A stretch of 64,000 bases of DNA from Winogradskyella sp. (GCA_004211785.1 SHBX01000001.1:124001-188000), one strand, 5' to 3'; numbered from the stretch's first letter, positions 27,841 through 37,201 are shown. The notes: a model not told the origin generated them from the sequence alone. Numbers and translations: made by a program.

Positions 27841-28761
27841 AACACATCTCTTGTTACTCATAAGTCTAACTTTGTTAATGTTTTGAAAAAGCGAAAACCA
27901 GTTTTAGAGAAAATAACACCAACATTTGGAAGCTCCATACATGTTCATAAACATGGAGCCTATATTGGACAGAGCAAACCATATTGGCATTTTCATCCTG
28001 AAATTGAATTAGTTTACATTAATAAAGGAAAAGGAAAGCGTCATATAGGGAATCATTTATCATACTACAATAACAGTCAGTTATTACTCTTAGGTTCTAA
28101 TTTGCCACATTATGGTTTTGTAGATAGGTTAACCTTAAATGGTTCTGAAACTGTGGTTCAATTTAGACCTGATTTTTTAGGAGAAAATTTTTTTAGTATT
28201 CCTGAAATGACGTCTATCAATCAACTCTTAGAGCGATCAAAAATGGGAGTTCTTTTTGGAAAAAGAACAAAAGAGGAGTTAGGTTTTAAGATTGAACAGT
28301 TAGCTTCAAAATCTGGAATAGAGAAAATACTTTTACTGTTAGATATACTAAATGCGTTATCAAATTCTGATGATTATAAAATTTTGAATGCTGATGGTTT
28401 TGTATTTGAAACTGAGCCTCAAGACAATGCAAAAATTAATATGATTTATAAACATGTTAATGAAAATTTTCAACGACACATTAGTTTAGAAGAGATTGCG
28501 GAAAAAGTGAGTATGTCAATACCTGCATTTTGTAGATACTTCAAAAAAGTAACAGGAAAAACGTTTACAAAATTGGTCAATGAATATAGAATAGTACATG
28601 CGACCAAGCTTCTTTCTGAAAGCCAATTAAGTATAACAGATATATGTTTTGAATGTGGGTTTAATAATTTCTCGCACTTTAATAAATTGTTCAAAAAGTT
28701 TACAGGTAAAAGTGCATCTAAATATAGAAAAGAATTAAAACTAGTGGTGACTTATGAATAA
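27838..28761 (+). CDS. AraC-family transcriptional regulator (cupin N-domain)
   Basis: Up to 307 residues. The N-terminal domain is an AraC-type cupin (YWHFHPEIELVYINKGKGKR and SQLLLLGSNLPHYGF) and the C-terminal 100 residues are a double helix-turn-helix (ISLEEIAEKVSMSIPAFCRYF and SITDICFECGFNNFSHFNKLF). There is no ATG near the 5' end; starts must be TTG at 27838 or 27883. The second, giving MKKRKPVLEKITP, avoids the overlapping promoter element. The cupin suggests a small sugar-like or metabolite effector. A 57-codon ORF overlaps its last eight bases. Confidence 0.9.
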   Translation: MNTSLVTHKSNFVNVLKKRKPVLEKITPTFGSSIHVHKHGAYIGQSKPYWHFHPEIELVYINKGKGKRHIGNHLSYYNNSQLLLLGSNLPHYGFVDRLTLNGSETVVQFRPDFLGENFFSIPEMTSINQLLERSKMGVLFGKRTKEELGFKIEQLASKSGIEKILLLLDILNALSNSDDYKILNADGFVFETEPQDNAKINMIYKHVNENFQRHISLEEIAEKVSMSIPAFCRYFKKVTGKTFTKLVNEYRIVHATKLLSESQLSITDICFECGFNNFSHFNKLFKKFTGKSASKYRKELKLVVTYE

Positions 28762-28927
28762 TAAGATAAATATTTCATTAAAATACTACTCTATTAAGCA
28801 AAAGGAGATATTAGATATTGTTAATTCTAGCTCTGAACTTAATGCAGAAGAAATAATCCATTATGGAGAAGAGCTTAATATAATTGAGAATAAAATGACG
28901 GCTCTAGAGGTTGCAAAGGAAAATTAG
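28754..28927 (+). CDS. Small hypothetical protein overlapping the AraC gene (57 codons)
   Basis: ATG at 28754 lies within the last codons of the AraC gene (8-base overlap) and TAG ends at 28927, two bases from the stop of the convergent HD-domain gene. The acidic 57-residue product (KQKEILDIVNSSSELNAEEI, then YGEELNIIENKMTALEVAKE) is predicted mostly helical, with no membrane segment. The coupling suggests translation with the regulator. I recognise no family; a partner or antagonist of the AraC protein is one possibility. Confidence 0.65.
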   Translation: MNNKINISLKYYSIKQKEILDIVNSSSELNAEEIIHYGEELNIIENKMTALEVAKEN

Positions 28928-28928
28928 T

Positions 28929-29579
28929 CTATAGTTTTCCATTCCACTCGGCATAAAACTGTTTTAAAAAACCTTCCATATAGTTGTGTCTATTAGAGGC
29001 AATTTGCTTTCCAGTTTTAGTATTCATTTTATCTTTTAAGAGTAATAATTTCTCATAAAAGTGATTTATGGTTGGCGCATCAGAAACTTTGTACTCTTCT
29101 TTAGACATGTTGAGATTTGGCGCAATTTCAGGATTATAAAGCGCTCTGTTTTTAAAACCACCATAATTAAAACAACGAGCAATACCAATAGCACCAATGG
29201 CATCTAATCGGTCTGCGTCTTGTACAACTTCTAACTCAGGAGAGGTGAATTTATCGCCTGTTTCTAATGAGTTTTTAAAAGACATGTTTTCAATAATAGC
29301 AACAACATGCTCAATAATTTTGCTATCTACATTTTGCTTAAATAGAAACTCGCGAGCCACTCGAGGACCAACAGTTTCATCTCCATCATGAAATTTTGGG
29401 TCAGCGATATCATGAAGCAAAGCGGCTAATGAAACAATGGTTAAGTCAATATTTTCGCTCTTTGCAATCAGTAGTGTGTTTTTATAAACACGCTCTATAT
29501 GAAACCAATCATGTCCTCCTTCAGCATTTTTAAGCTCTGATTTTACAAATGTGATAGTGTTTTCTATTAGTTTATCCAT
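28929..29579 (-). CDS. HD-domain phosphohydrolase
   Basis: A 216-residue HD-superfamily hydrolase. Metal ligands are visible: His23/Asp24 in GGHDWFHIERV, the HD pair His56/Asp57 in LLHDIADPKFHDGD, and Asp in VVQDADRLDAIG. It resembles the YedJ/YpgQ group, which act on nucleotides or pyrophosphate compounds. The start at 29579 is chosen because a longer frame would overlap the upstream desaturase gene by 47 bases; with this start the gap is 16 bases. Substrate unknown. Confidence 0.92.
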   Translation of the reverse strand: MDKLIENTITFVKSELKNAEGGHDWFHIERVYKNTLLIAKSENIDLTIVSLAALLHDIADPKFHDGDETVGPRVAREFLFKQNVDSKIIEHVVAIIENMSFKNSLETGDKFTSPELEVVQDADRLDAIGAIGIARCFNYGGFKNRALYNPEIAPNLNMSKEEYKVSDAPTINHFYEKLLLLKDKMNTKTGKQIASNRHNYMEGFLKQFYAEWNGKL

Positions 29580-29595
29580 AACTGAATCAAAAACA

Positions 29596-30576
29596 TTAAG
29601 CTGGTTCAACCCATTTAAATTGAAATGAGTTTTGAGGAACAACCATTCGGTCTGCTAAACGTAGCATACGAGAAGGCAATTTCATAAGATAGTCCCTTGC
29701 TTTTTCGGCTTCATCGTTTAATCCTTTGATATTACCAATGTCCCAACGGACTATTAGTTTTTGTAAAATATCTACATAATCTGCAGAAGTATAAACTCCA
29801 ATGCGCTGCGCAGTATTAGAAAACTCTTCGAATGCTGTGCTAATTTTACTTCCAGATTCTCTTAGAAAATGAGCGGGCATGGCAATTTTTTGTTTCATCA
29901 TATAATGAAAAGCCATCATCATTTGACTTGGGTCCACTGTGAAAATGCGCTCTACAAATTCAGCATAAGCATGGTGATGGCGCATCTCATCTCCGGATAT
30001 AATTTTACACATTTTAGCGAGTTGTTTATTCCCTTTTTTCTTTGCTAATTTTGCTACGCGATTATGTGAAATGTAAGTTGCAAGTTCTTGAAAACTGGTG
30101 TAAACAAAATTCTTATAAGGGTCTCTATCAGTGCCAATATCAAAACCGTCTGCAATTAAGTATTGTGTGGTTTTTTCAATCTCTTTCATGTTTACACGAC
30201 CAGATAAATAGAGGTATTTATTTAGTACATCACCATGTCTGTTTTCTTCAGCAGTCCAATGCCTTACCCATTTAGACCAGCCGTTGCGTTCTATTTGCCC
30301 AACACCTTCAACATCCATTAACCAAGATTCGTATGTTGGCAAAGCTTCTTCGGTAATCATATCACCTACTAAAACCACCCAAAAATCATAAGGTAATTCC
30401 TTTGATAATTCTCGTATTTCTCGAACATCTTCAAAAAATGTGTCTTTTTCAGAATTAGGAAGAAAATCTGTAGGCTGCCAAATTTTTTCTATTGGAATTA
30501 AGTATTTTTCAATTAGAGTATCTACGTCTTTTTCAAGATGTTGCATTACTTCTAATCTTATGTTCTTTAAAGACAT
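29596..30576 (-). CDS. Acyl-[acyl-carrier-protein] desaturase
   Basis: Soluble di-iron desaturase of 326 residues introducing a double bond into acyl-ACP, like plant stearoyl-ACP desaturase. The iron ligands are visible: TEEALPTY (75-82), EENRH (110-114), FQELATY (162-168) and DEMRH (196-200). It makes unsaturated fatty acids for membrane lipids and needs reduced ferredoxin and oxygen. It is followed by the HD hydrolase and preceded by plsC with a 14-base gap, so lipid synthesis is a shared theme. Confidence 0.94.
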   Translation of the reverse strand: MSLKNIRLEVMQHLEKDVDTLIEKYLIPIEKIWQPTDFLPNSEKDTFFEDVREIRELSKELPYDFWVVLVGDMITEEALPTYESWLMDVEGVGQIERNGWSKWVRHWTAEENRHGDVLNKYLYLSGRVNMKEIEKTTQYLIADGFDIGTDRDPYKNFVYTSFQELATYISHNRVAKLAKKKGNKQLAKMCKIISGDEMRHHHAYAEFVERIFTVDPSQMMMAFHYMMKQKIAMPAHFLRESGSKISTAFEEFSNTAQRIGVYTSADYVDILQKLIVRWDIGNIKGLNDEAEKARDYLMKLPSRMLRLADRMVVPQNSFQFKWVEPA

Positions 30577-30590
30577 AATGTTGTTTGTAT

Positions 30591-31325
30591 TTAAATATTA
30601 ATAGCTTCTACTATAGTTTTTTCAACCTGTTCAATGAGTTGTTTACTGCCAGCAAAATTAGATAATTCTAAAGGCTTATGGACTGTAAATTTGATATGAT
30701 TCCCGATTCCCATAGGAAATTTACCATATCTAAGCATTTTCCACGAATTATTTACAGTAATAGGAACTACTAAAGCAGAAGGTGCTTTTTTTAATAGGAT
30801 TTCAATTCCTCTTGTTTTAAATGGTTTAGGATTCCCATCTTTACTTCTTGTGCCTTCAGGAAATATAACTGCGGCACGATTATTAGTTTCAATATATTCA
30901 CCAAATTTCATCATAGCAGGTAGTGCTTGACGTGGATTTTTACGGTCTATTAAAACCGAACCACCATGACGAAGATTATAAGATACGCTTGGAATACCTT
31001 TGCCTAATTCTTTTTTACTCACAAACTTTACATGATGTTTACGCATATACCACATAATGGGCGAGATGTCGTACATGCTCTGATGATTAGAAATAATTAT
31101 TAGTGGTTTGTTTATTGGGATATTATGTGAGTTGGTAAAAGTAAATCTAGTACCTAAGAGATTAAGGCAACGCATGAGAAAGAACTGCAACCAATCCACA
31201 CTTATTTTATGGGCTTTGTATCCAAAAACATTAAAGCAGATCCATTGTATAGGATGAAAAACGAGTAATGTTAATCCAAAACAGAGAAAGTATAATATAG
31301 TGACTGGGTAAGCTAGTAATTTCAT
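30591..31325 (-). CDS. plsC: 1-acyl-sn-glycerol-3-phosphate acyltransferase
   Basis: Membrane acyltransferase (244 residues) making phosphatidic acid. The HX4D catalytic motif is NHQSMYD (His81, Asp86) and the glycerol-phosphate-binding FPEGTRS lies at 155-161. An N-terminal membrane segment (5-28) precedes the domain. The start MKLLAYPVTI at 31325 is preferred to an upstream in-frame ATG at 31349, which would lie inside a terminator hairpin. Same strand as the desaturase, so the two likely act together on membrane lipids. Confidence 0.93.
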   Translation of the reverse strand: MKLLAYPVTILYFLCFGLTLLVFHPIQWICFNVFGYKAHKISVDWLQFFLMRCLNLLGTRFTFTNSHNIPINKPLIIISNHQSMYDISPIMWYMRKHHVKFVSKKELGKGIPSVSYNLRHGGSVLIDRKNPRQALPAMMKFGEYIETNNRAAVIFPEGTRSKDGNPKPFKTRGIEILLKKAPSALVVPITVNNSWKMLRYGKFPMGIGNHIKFTVHKPLELSNFAGSKQLIEQVEKTIVEAINI

Positions 31326-31342
31326 GTTGATGTAAAAATAAA

Positions 31343-31366
31343 AAACCACGATGAAAATCGTGGTTT
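31343..31366 (-). terminator. Rho-independent terminator of the bacilliredoxin gene
   Basis: Perfect 10-bp stem (31343-31352 and 31357-31366) with a GAAA-type tetraloop. On the minus strand it is followed by TTTTTATTTTTA and lies 24 bases past the stop at 31390. Confidence 0.85.
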
Positions 31367-31389
31367 AAATTTAAAATCTTAATCAGAAA

Positions 31390-31800
31390 CTAGCAATGCT
31401 CGTTATAAGCATCCATTAAGTTCTCTGCAATTAGTTCTGCAGGACGACCTTCAATGTGGTGACGCTCTAACATATGTACTAATTCACCATCCTTAAACAA
31501 AGCCATACTTGGCGAACTTGGAGGAAAGGGCACCATGTGAGATCTTGCTTGAGTTGTAGCTTCTCTGTCAACACCTGCAAAAACGGTTACTAAATTAGTA
31601 GGGCGCTTTACGTTTTCTAAACTCATGCGAGCTCCAGGTCTAGCATTTGCCGCGGCACAGCCACAAACCGAATTTACAACGACTAATGTTGTACCTTCTT
31701 TTGCAATAGCACTATCTACAGCTTCTGTTGTATGTAATTCTTCAAAACCTACGTTGGTTAAATCCTCACGCATCGGTTTTACTAATTCTGCTGGATACAT
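31390..31800 (-). CDS. Bacilliredoxin (BrxA/BrxB, YphP/YqiW family)
   Basis: A 136-residue thioredoxin-fold protein. The redox motif is Cys46-Gly-Cys48 in NSVCGCAAANARPG, characteristic of the family. In Bacillus the proteins remove bacillithiol from mixed disulfides; Bacteroidota also carry them, although bacillithiol synthesis is not shown in this window. Cytosolic, single gene with its own -7 element and terminator. Confidence 0.94.
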   Translation of the reverse strand: MYPAELVKPMREDLTNVGFEELHTTEAVDSAIAKEGTTLVVVNSVCGCAAANARPGARMSLENVKRPTNLVTVFAGVDREATTQARSHMVPFPPSSPSMALFKDGELVHMLERHHIEGRPAELIAENLMDAYNEHC

Positions 31801-31832
31801 ATTTTTATTTTTTAATTATCACTTTAATAATG

Positions 31833-31840
31833 CAAAGATA
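31833..31840 (-). promoter_or_regulatory. -7 promoter element of the bacilliredoxin gene
   Basis: The minus strand reads TATCTTTG, matching TAnnTTTG, about 32 bases upstream of the ATG at 31800. Confidence 0.55.
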
Positions 31841-31915
31841 CCAAATGTGTAACAAAATAAGGTTGCGATACACTAACAAATAGTATATTTATGCATTCAT
31901 AAAATCTATGATAGA

Positions 31916-32707
31916 ATGAGTTTTTCAAAATGGATAGGCGCAGCAATTGGCTGGTCTTTTGGTGGGCCAATAGGAGCAATAATTGGTATGGCTTTAGGAA
32001 GTATTGTAGATAATGCTACAGACTCTAGTCCACTTCTTGGTGAGCGTCAAGCTGGGAAAAAGCGTAGACGAGACCCATACAGACAACCAACATACCAAAG
32101 ACAGCGCCAACAACGAGCGCAAACTCAATCAGGAGATTTTGAAGTAAGCTTACTTATTTTGGCTTCTGTAGTAATAAAGGCAGATGGGAAACAAGATCAA
32201 CGTGAGCTAGACTTTGTACGTCAGCAGTTTACCAACATGTATGGTAAAGAGCGTGCTAATAAAGCATTTAGACTATTTAAAGGTGTCACCAAGCAAAATA
32301 TTTCTACACGCCAAGTTTGTATGCAGATTAAGCAAATGATGGATCATGCGTCACGTTTACAATTGCTACATTTTTTATTCGGAATAGCTAAAGCAGATGG
32401 TTTAGTCACTAAAGACGAAATTAAACAAATCTATACCATAGCTGGCTATTTAGGAATTAGTAGTCGTGATTATGAGAGTATTAAGGCAATGTTTTATAAC
32501 AGCACTAATAATGCTTACAAAATTTTAGAGATAGAGAAGACTGTTTCTGATGATGAGGTAAAACGTGCTTATCGTAAAATGGCTAAAAAATACCATCCAG
32601 ACCGTTTAAGTCATTTAGGCGAAGAACACCGTGATGGTGCCGAAGAAAAATTTAGGCAAGTACAAGAAGCCTATGAGCATATCCAGAAAGAACGTGGGTT
32701 TAAATAA
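31916..32707 (+). CDS. TerB-DnaJ domain protein (DjlA-like)
   Basis: A 263-residue protein. The N-terminus has a glycine-rich hydrophobic segment (about 6-28) as in DjlA. A basic, glutamine-rich linker (about 45-70) precedes a TerB-type helical domain (about 72-185), then a J-domain (about 195-263) with HPD at 227-229 in KKYHPDRLS. Such proteins recruit Hsp70 (DnaK) at the membrane for envelope stress or protein folding. No linked chaperone genes. The start has no visible Shine-Dalgarno, as usual here. Confidence 0.92.
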   Translation: MSFSKWIGAAIGWSFGGPIGAIIGMALGSIVDNATDSSPLLGERQAGKKRRRDPYRQPTYQRQRQQRAQTQSGDFEVSLLILASVVIKADGKQDQRELDFVRQQFTNMYGKERANKAFRLFKGVTKQNISTRQVCMQIKQMMDHASRLQLLHFLFGIAKADGLVTKDEIKQIYTIAGYLGISSRDYESIKAMFYNSTNNAYKILEIEKTVSDDEVKRAYRKMAKKYHPDRLSHLGEEHRDGAEEKFRQVQEAYEHIQKERGFK

Positions 32708-32709
32708 AA

Positions 32710-32856
32710 TTATTTAGAATTCCGTTCTTTTTCCTTTTTCTCAATGTACTTAAAGTAACGTTGGGTTTTATACTTTCTGTAAAATAATATCGAAACAACT
32801 ACTAACCCAAGTAATATCAAGCCTCCTTTTCCTGTGATGTAATCATATAGTTCCAT
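32710..32856 (-). CDS. Small single-pass membrane protein (48 codons)
   Basis: ATG at 32856 and TAA at 32710 encode 48 residues: MELYDYITGKGG, a hydrophobic helix (about 12-26) and a strongly basic, Lys/Glu-rich tail (YRKYKTQRYFKYIEKKEKE). The stop is three bases from that of the convergent TerB-DnaJ gene. The clear membrane topology (N-out, basic inside) favours a real gene; no family recognised. Confidence 0.55.
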   Translation of the reverse strand: MELYDYITGKGGLILLGLVVVSILFYRKYKTQRYFKYIEKKEKERNSK

Positions 32857-32951
32857 GTTGGCGGATTAAAGTTCAGTAGTCGTGATAATTTTAAATCCTT
32901 TCAAAATTATGAGTTGGCTAAACTAACTTATTTTTCTAAATTTAGATTCAT

Positions 32952-33275
32952 ATGAATCAAGAAGAGATTGCTATACAACTTAAAGAGGAAATTGTTTTAA
33001 CTGAAGAAAAGATTGCTCACCTTGAACAGTTAACACAACCAATTTCGCCTAATGATGCTATTGGTCGTGTAAGTCGTATGGATGCCATTAATAACAAGAG
33101 TGTTAATGAAAATTCTCTGCGTCAAGCTAAAGTGAAATTGAGTAATCTAAAACGTGTTTTAGAGAACCTAGGCACGCCAGATTTTGGTGTTTGTATAAAG
33201 TGCAAAAACGAGATTCCGCTAGGTCGAATTCTCATTAGACCTCAGAGTTTGTTATGTGTTAATTGTGCGCGGTAA
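32952..33275 (+). CDS. TraR/DksA-family zinc finger protein
   Basis: A 107-residue protein with an N-terminal helical hairpin (coiled coil about 3-70) and a C-terminal C4 zinc finger: CIKC then CVNC near the end (about 85-107, GVCIKCKNEIPLGRILI). This matches DksA/TraR proteins that insert into the RNA polymerase secondary channel. It is shorter than E. coli DksA (151) and lacks a clear DxxDxA acidic tip, so its activity may differ. It ends one base from the convergent permease gene. Confidence 0.9.
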   Translation: MNQEEIAIQLKEEIVLTEEKIAHLEQLTQPISPNDAIGRVSRMDAINNKSVNENSLRQAKVKLSNLKRVLENLGTPDFGVCIKCKNEIPLGRILIRPQSLLCVNCAR

Positions 33276-34436
33276 TTATCCTCTAAACAAAAAGAAATCA
33301 TCCTTCATATCTTCAATCTGCGCATCTTCGTTGGTAATTATATAATCAATGGCTTTAGAGGTAAATGTTTCACCTTTTTCGGTTAGAGAAACCACATTAT
33401 TGTCAATATGAATCATGTTATTTTTCAAGGCTAAATCCAAGACCTTTTTAGCACGTACTTTTTGCCAATTGATGTGTTCTCGTAAGTGGTTTACGTGGCG
33501 TTCTTCAACTTCGCTATGGTTTTTTAAGTGCAATAAAAATGTAATTAAAGACACTTCAGTACGTTGTTGCTTTTCGCGATATAGTACAGCAATAATGCCT
33601 TTGTTTGGCGCAAAAAGATAAACTGCCAAAAATAACAAGCCTAAAACAGTGGTTATAGAACCAGCAATTGAGGCATCTAACCAATGTGCCACCCAATAGC
33701 CTAAAATGGCACTAAAAATCCCAAAAACGACAGAAAGCACTAACATTTTCTTTAAATTTGTGGTCAATAAATATGCAGCTGCGGCAGGTGCAATCATTAA
33801 GGCAACAACCAATATGGCACCAACGGCATCAAAAGCACCAACTGTAGTCACGGATGACACCGACATTAATCCATAATGGATAATTGCTGGAGAAAACCCT
33901 AAAGATGTAGCCAAGCCTTTATCAAAAGTACTCACCTTTAATTCCTTAAAAAAGGCAATGAGAAGTGTTAATGTTATGAGCAGAATCACACCAATAATCC
34001 ATAATGCTTTTGGTCCAATATCTGTTCCAGCAATAATTAATCTGTCAAAAGGCGCAAAAGCCAATTCGCCGAGTAAAACAGCATCGACATCTAAATGCAC
34101 ATCATTAGCATTTTTGGCAATCATAATCACACCAATACTAAACAATGCAGGAAACACCAATCCAATAGCGGTGTCTTCTTTTACCAAGCCGGTTTTCTGA
34201 ATATATTCAACCAAAACAACTGTAATAATTCCTGTTAAAGCGGCTAATACAATAAGTAATGGCGAATTTAAATCGTGCGTAATAAAGAAGCCAATAACAA
34301 TTCCCGGTAAGATGGAATGGCTTATAGCATCGCTAATCATGGCCATTTTCCGAAGCACTAAAAACGTCCCAGGAATGGCACAAGCCACTGCAACCAAACT
34401 GGCAATGAGTTGTATTTCTATCTGCGCACTATTCAT
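33276..34436 (-). CDS. Metal ABC transporter permease with C-terminal winged helix-like extension (second permease)
   Basis: A 386-residue ABC-3 (zinc/manganese type) permease. About eight hydrophobic segments cover 1-275, with DAISHSILPGIVIGF and GAFDAVGAILVVALMIAPAAAA marking the family. Residues about 285-386 are not membrane; they carry RAKKVLDLALKNNMIHIDNN and VVSLTEKGETFTSKAID, resembling a DtxR-type winged helix. Ordinary MntB/ZnuB permeases end near 280 residues. It is the last gene of the metal operon and overlaps the first permease gene by eight bases. Metal could be Mn, Zn or Fe. Confidence 0.93.
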   Translation of the reverse strand: MNSAQIEIQLIASLVAVACAIPGTFLVLRKMAMISDAISHSILPGIVIGFFITHDLNSPLLIVLAALTGIITVVLVEYIQKTGLVKEDTAIGLVFPALFSIGVIMIAKNANDVHLDVDAVLLGELAFAPFDRLIIAGTDIGPKALWIIGVILLITLTLLIAFFKELKVSTFDKGLATSLGFSPAIIHYGLMSVSSVTTVGAFDAVGAILVVALMIAPAAAAYLLTTNLKKMLVLSVVFGIFSAILGYWVAHWLDASIAGSITTVLGLLFLAVYLFAPNKGIIAVLYREKQQRTEVSLITFLLHLKNHSEVEERHVNHLREHINWQKVRAKKVLDLALKNNMIHIDNNVVSLTEKGETFTSKAIDYIITNEDAQIEDMKDDFFLFRG

Positions 34437-35556
34437 GACTATCGGTTTGTTGATTGTATAAGTTGGCCGCAGTTGAATAGCCCTTTTCAGTCATACTCCA
34501 CATATTACCTTGAAGCTGTACAAAACCTTTGTCAACAAGTTTTTTTAGTGTCCCTTTTGTATACCCTTGAAAGTTGTTCAAGATTTTTATAGTGTGCGGA
34601 TGTGAAATGTCTTCGTGTGTTTCTGCAATCTGGTGCATAAAAGCGAGTGTTTTATGTAGTTTCAAATCACGACGATTTTTTATAAACCGAATTTGCTTAA
34701 ATAATAAGCCTCGACTTGGCGAAAATATAAATGAAAACACGACAAATACAGCAGCTACTATAACAATCACTGGTCCGGTAGATAAGTTATTCTGACTAGC
34801 ACTTACAGCCGTACCAAACACTCCAGAAAACGCTCCGAAAATTGCAGCTAAAAATACCATTTTGGCTAAGCTATTTGTCCATTGTCTTGCAGCTGCAGCA
34901 GGCGCTAAAAGCATAGCACTCATTAATACCACGCCAACTGTTTGTAATCCCAAAACAATAGCTAAAACAATAAAACTTGTAATAAGAATATCGATAGTCT
35001 TAGTGTTAAAACCTAGCGTTTTTGTATAGTCAGCATCAAACAAAAGTATTTTGAATTCTTTCCAGAATAATAACAAAACTAATACGCAAAGTCCTGTGAC
35101 AATTGCCATGAGCCAAACATCACTTTCAACAAGTGTTGCTGCTTGCCCAAATAAATACTTGTCTAAACCAGCTTGATTGGCATTAGGTTGTTTTTGAATA
35201 AATGTCAATAATAGCATTCCGAACCCAAAAAATAAGGATAGAATTAACCCTAAAGCCGTATCTGATTTGAGATGTGTTTTTTTAACAATGCCTCTAATCC
35301 AGAATGTACCAATAAGTCCACTTACTAAAGCGCCTAATAATAAAATATTAGTGTCTTTTGCACCTGTGATTAAAAATGCAATCGCAATTCCTGGAAGTGC
35401 AGCATGACTTATGGCATCGCCCAGAAGACTTTGTTTTCTGAGTACAGCAAAACTCCCTAACATTCCGGTTACGGCACCTAAAATGGCTGTACCTAGAGTT
35501 ATGGTGCGAAGCGTGTAGTCGTTAAAGACTAAAGAAAAATATTCTTTTAAGTCCAT
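34429..35556 (-). CDS. Metal ABC transporter permease with C-terminal winged helix-like extension (first permease)
   Basis: A 375-residue ABC-3 permease. The membrane part (about 1-275) contains GDAISHAALPGIAIAFLI and QTVGVVLMSAMLLAPAAAAR. A cytosolic tail (about 285-375) includes GTLKKLVDKGFVQLQGN and MWSMTEKGYSTAAN, which reads like the wing and following helix of a DtxR/MarR-type winged helix. It shares one base with the ATPase gene and eight with the second permease. The two permeases would form the heterodimeric or paired pore of the importer. Confidence 0.93.
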   Translation of the reverse strand: MDLKEYFSLVFNDYTLRTITLGTAILGAVTGMLGSFAVLRKQSLLGDAISHAALPGIAIAFLITGAKDTNILLLGALVSGLIGTFWIRGIVKKTHLKSDTALGLILSLFFGFGMLLLTFIQKQPNANQAGLDKYLFGQAATLVESDVWLMAIVTGLCVLVLLLFWKEFKILLFDADYTKTLGFNTKTIDILITSFIVLAIVLGLQTVGVVLMSAMLLAPAAAARQWTNSLAKMVFLAAIFGAFSGVFGTAVSASQNNLSTGPVIVIVAAVFVVFSFIFSPSRGLLFKQIRFIKNRRDLKLHKTLAFMHQIAETHEDISHPHTIKILNNFQGYTKGTLKKLVDKGFVQLQGNMWSMTEKGYSTAANLYNQQTDSHE

Positions 35557-36293
35557 TATTCTTGAATACTTACTTTGTAATTAATACCATAAGTTTTAGT
35601 TAAGTTGTCATCGTTAAAAATGTCTTTAACTGGTCCAGTTGCAATCTTTTTCACATTCAAGAAAGTAACCCAATCAAAATATTCTGGTACGGTTTGTAAA
35701 TCATGATGCACAACAATTACCGTTTTCCCTGCTTTACGTAATTCCTTTAAAATATTGATAATAGCAATTTCGGTTGTAGCGTCTACACCTTGAAACGGTT
35801 CGTCCATAAAATATATAGATGCGTTTTGCACTAAAGCTCTTGCCAGAAAGATACGTTGCTGTTGTCCGCCAGAAAGTTGACTTATTTGACGATTTTTAAA
35901 GGGAAGCATTCCTACTTTTTCTAAAGCTTCTAATGCCGCTTTTTTTTGTTTTTGACCTGGACGCTTTATCCAACCTAAGCTACCATAAGTACCCATCATC
36001 ACCACGTCTAATGCTGTTGTAGGGAAATCCCAATCCACACTTCCTTTTTGAGGAACATAAGCAACCAATTGACGTTGTTTATCGTATGGTTTATCATAGA
36101 TACTGATACTACCTGCAATTGGATTTAATATGCCTAAGATTGATTTTATTAAGGTAGATTTTCCAGCACCATTTGGACCGACAATAGCCATAAGTACGCT
36201 TTCAGGAATTTCTAAATCGATATCCCAAAGCACAGGTTTGTAGTTATAAGCTACGGTGAGATCGTCTACTTTTACGGCTATTTTTTGTTCCAT
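35556..36293 (-). CDS. Metal ABC transporter ATP-binding protein
   Basis: ATPase of the zinc/manganese-type importer, 245 residues. Walker A is [10 protein letters not shown] (about 39-48), the signature is LSGGQQQR (about 140-147), Walker B is [12 protein letters not shown] and the H-loop is VVHHDL. All are intact. It shares one base with the stop of the binding-protein gene (TAATG) and with the first permease. Confidence 0.96.
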   Translation of the reverse strand: MEQKIAVKVDDLTVAYNYKPVLWDIDLEIPESVLMAIVGPNGAGKSTLIKSILGILNPIAGSISIYDKPYDKQRQLVAYVPQKGSVDWDFPTTALDVVMMGTYGSLGWIKRPGQKQKKAALEALEKVGMLPFKNRQISQLSGGQQQRIFLARALVQNASIYFMDEPFQGVDATTEIAIINILKELRKAGKTVIVVHHDLQTVPEYFDWVTFLNVKKIATGPVKDIFNDDNLTKTYGINYKVSIQE

Positions 36294-37201
36294 TATTTTA
36301 GTGCGTTAACGATGGTGTTTACATTGTATTTAAACATTCCGATGTAAGTGCCCTCAATTGTACCAGCATTTCCAAGTGCATCACTGTAAAGTGTGCCTCC
36401 AATTTCAACATCGTGGTCTTTTGCTTTTACCGCAGCAACCAAAGCTTCTACTGTACGTCTAGGTACAGAGCTTTCTACAAATATGGCTTTAATCTTATTG
36501 TCGATTATAAAGCTTGAAATCCTCTGAACATCTTTTACACCTGCTTCTGTAGCGGTTGATAAACCTTGAAGTCCAACAACATTAAACTCGTAGTTTTTTC
36601 CAAAATAGTTGAAAGCATCATGGGCAGTAACTAAGATGCGTTTTTCCTTTGGAAGTGCATTGATAGTGTTTGAAACTTCGCTTTCAAGCTGAGTTAATTT
36701 AGCTAAATATGCCTTTTCATTTTCAATAAAATTAACTGTGTTTTTTGGGTCTTTTTCAGATAATACTTTAGTGACTTGTTTTGTAAACTGTTTGAAGAAT
36801 TCAATATTAAACCACACATGTGGGTCATAGTTAGACGCAAAATAATCCGAACCGATAAGTTGAGATTTGTCTAATCCTTCACCAAGTGCAACCTGTATTT
36901 TATTAGTATTTCCCATTTTCTCAAAAACCTCAACAAGTTTACCTTCAAGATGTAACCCGTTGTAAAAAATGATATTAGCATTGACCAATTTTGTGACATC
37001 ACCTTCACTGGCTTTGTACAAATGGGGGTCAACACCACTGCCCATTAAACCTTCAACTTCAATAAAATCACCACCAATATTTTTTACCAAATCGGTAATC
37101 ATGGTCGTCGTAGTCACGACTTTTAGTTTTCCGTTAGTTTCAGTTTCGTTTTTACAGTTGAATAAACAAACAACTGCTATTAATGCGATTATCTTTTTCA
37201 T
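36293..37201 (-). CDS. Metal ABC transporter substrate-binding lipoprotein (ZnuA/MntA type)
   Basis: A 302-residue lipoprotein (lipobox LFNC, Cys16) of the cluster A-I family. Metal ligands are visible: His in [13 protein letters not shown], His in [10 protein letters not shown], His in [11 protein letters not shown] and the acidic [10 protein letters not shown] region; there is no His-rich loop of the ZnuA kind, which slightly favours manganese or iron. It delivers the metal to the two permeases encoded downstream. Overlap of one base with the ATPase gene. Confidence 0.94.
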   Translation of the reverse strand: MKKIIALIAVVCLFNCKNETETNGKLKVVTTTTMITDLVKNIGGDFIEVEGLMGSGVDPHLYKASEGDVTKLVNANIIFYNGLHLEGKLVEVFEKMGNTNKIQVALGEGLDKSQLIGSDYFASNYDPHVWFNIEFFKQFTKQVTKVLSEKDPKNTVNFIENEKAYLAKLTQLESEVSNTINALPKEKRILVTAHDAFNYFGKNYEFNVVGLQGLSTATEAGVKDVQRISSFIIDNKIKAIFVESSVPRRTVEALVAAVKAKDHDVEIGGTLYSDALGNAGTIEGTYIGMFKYNVNTIVNALK

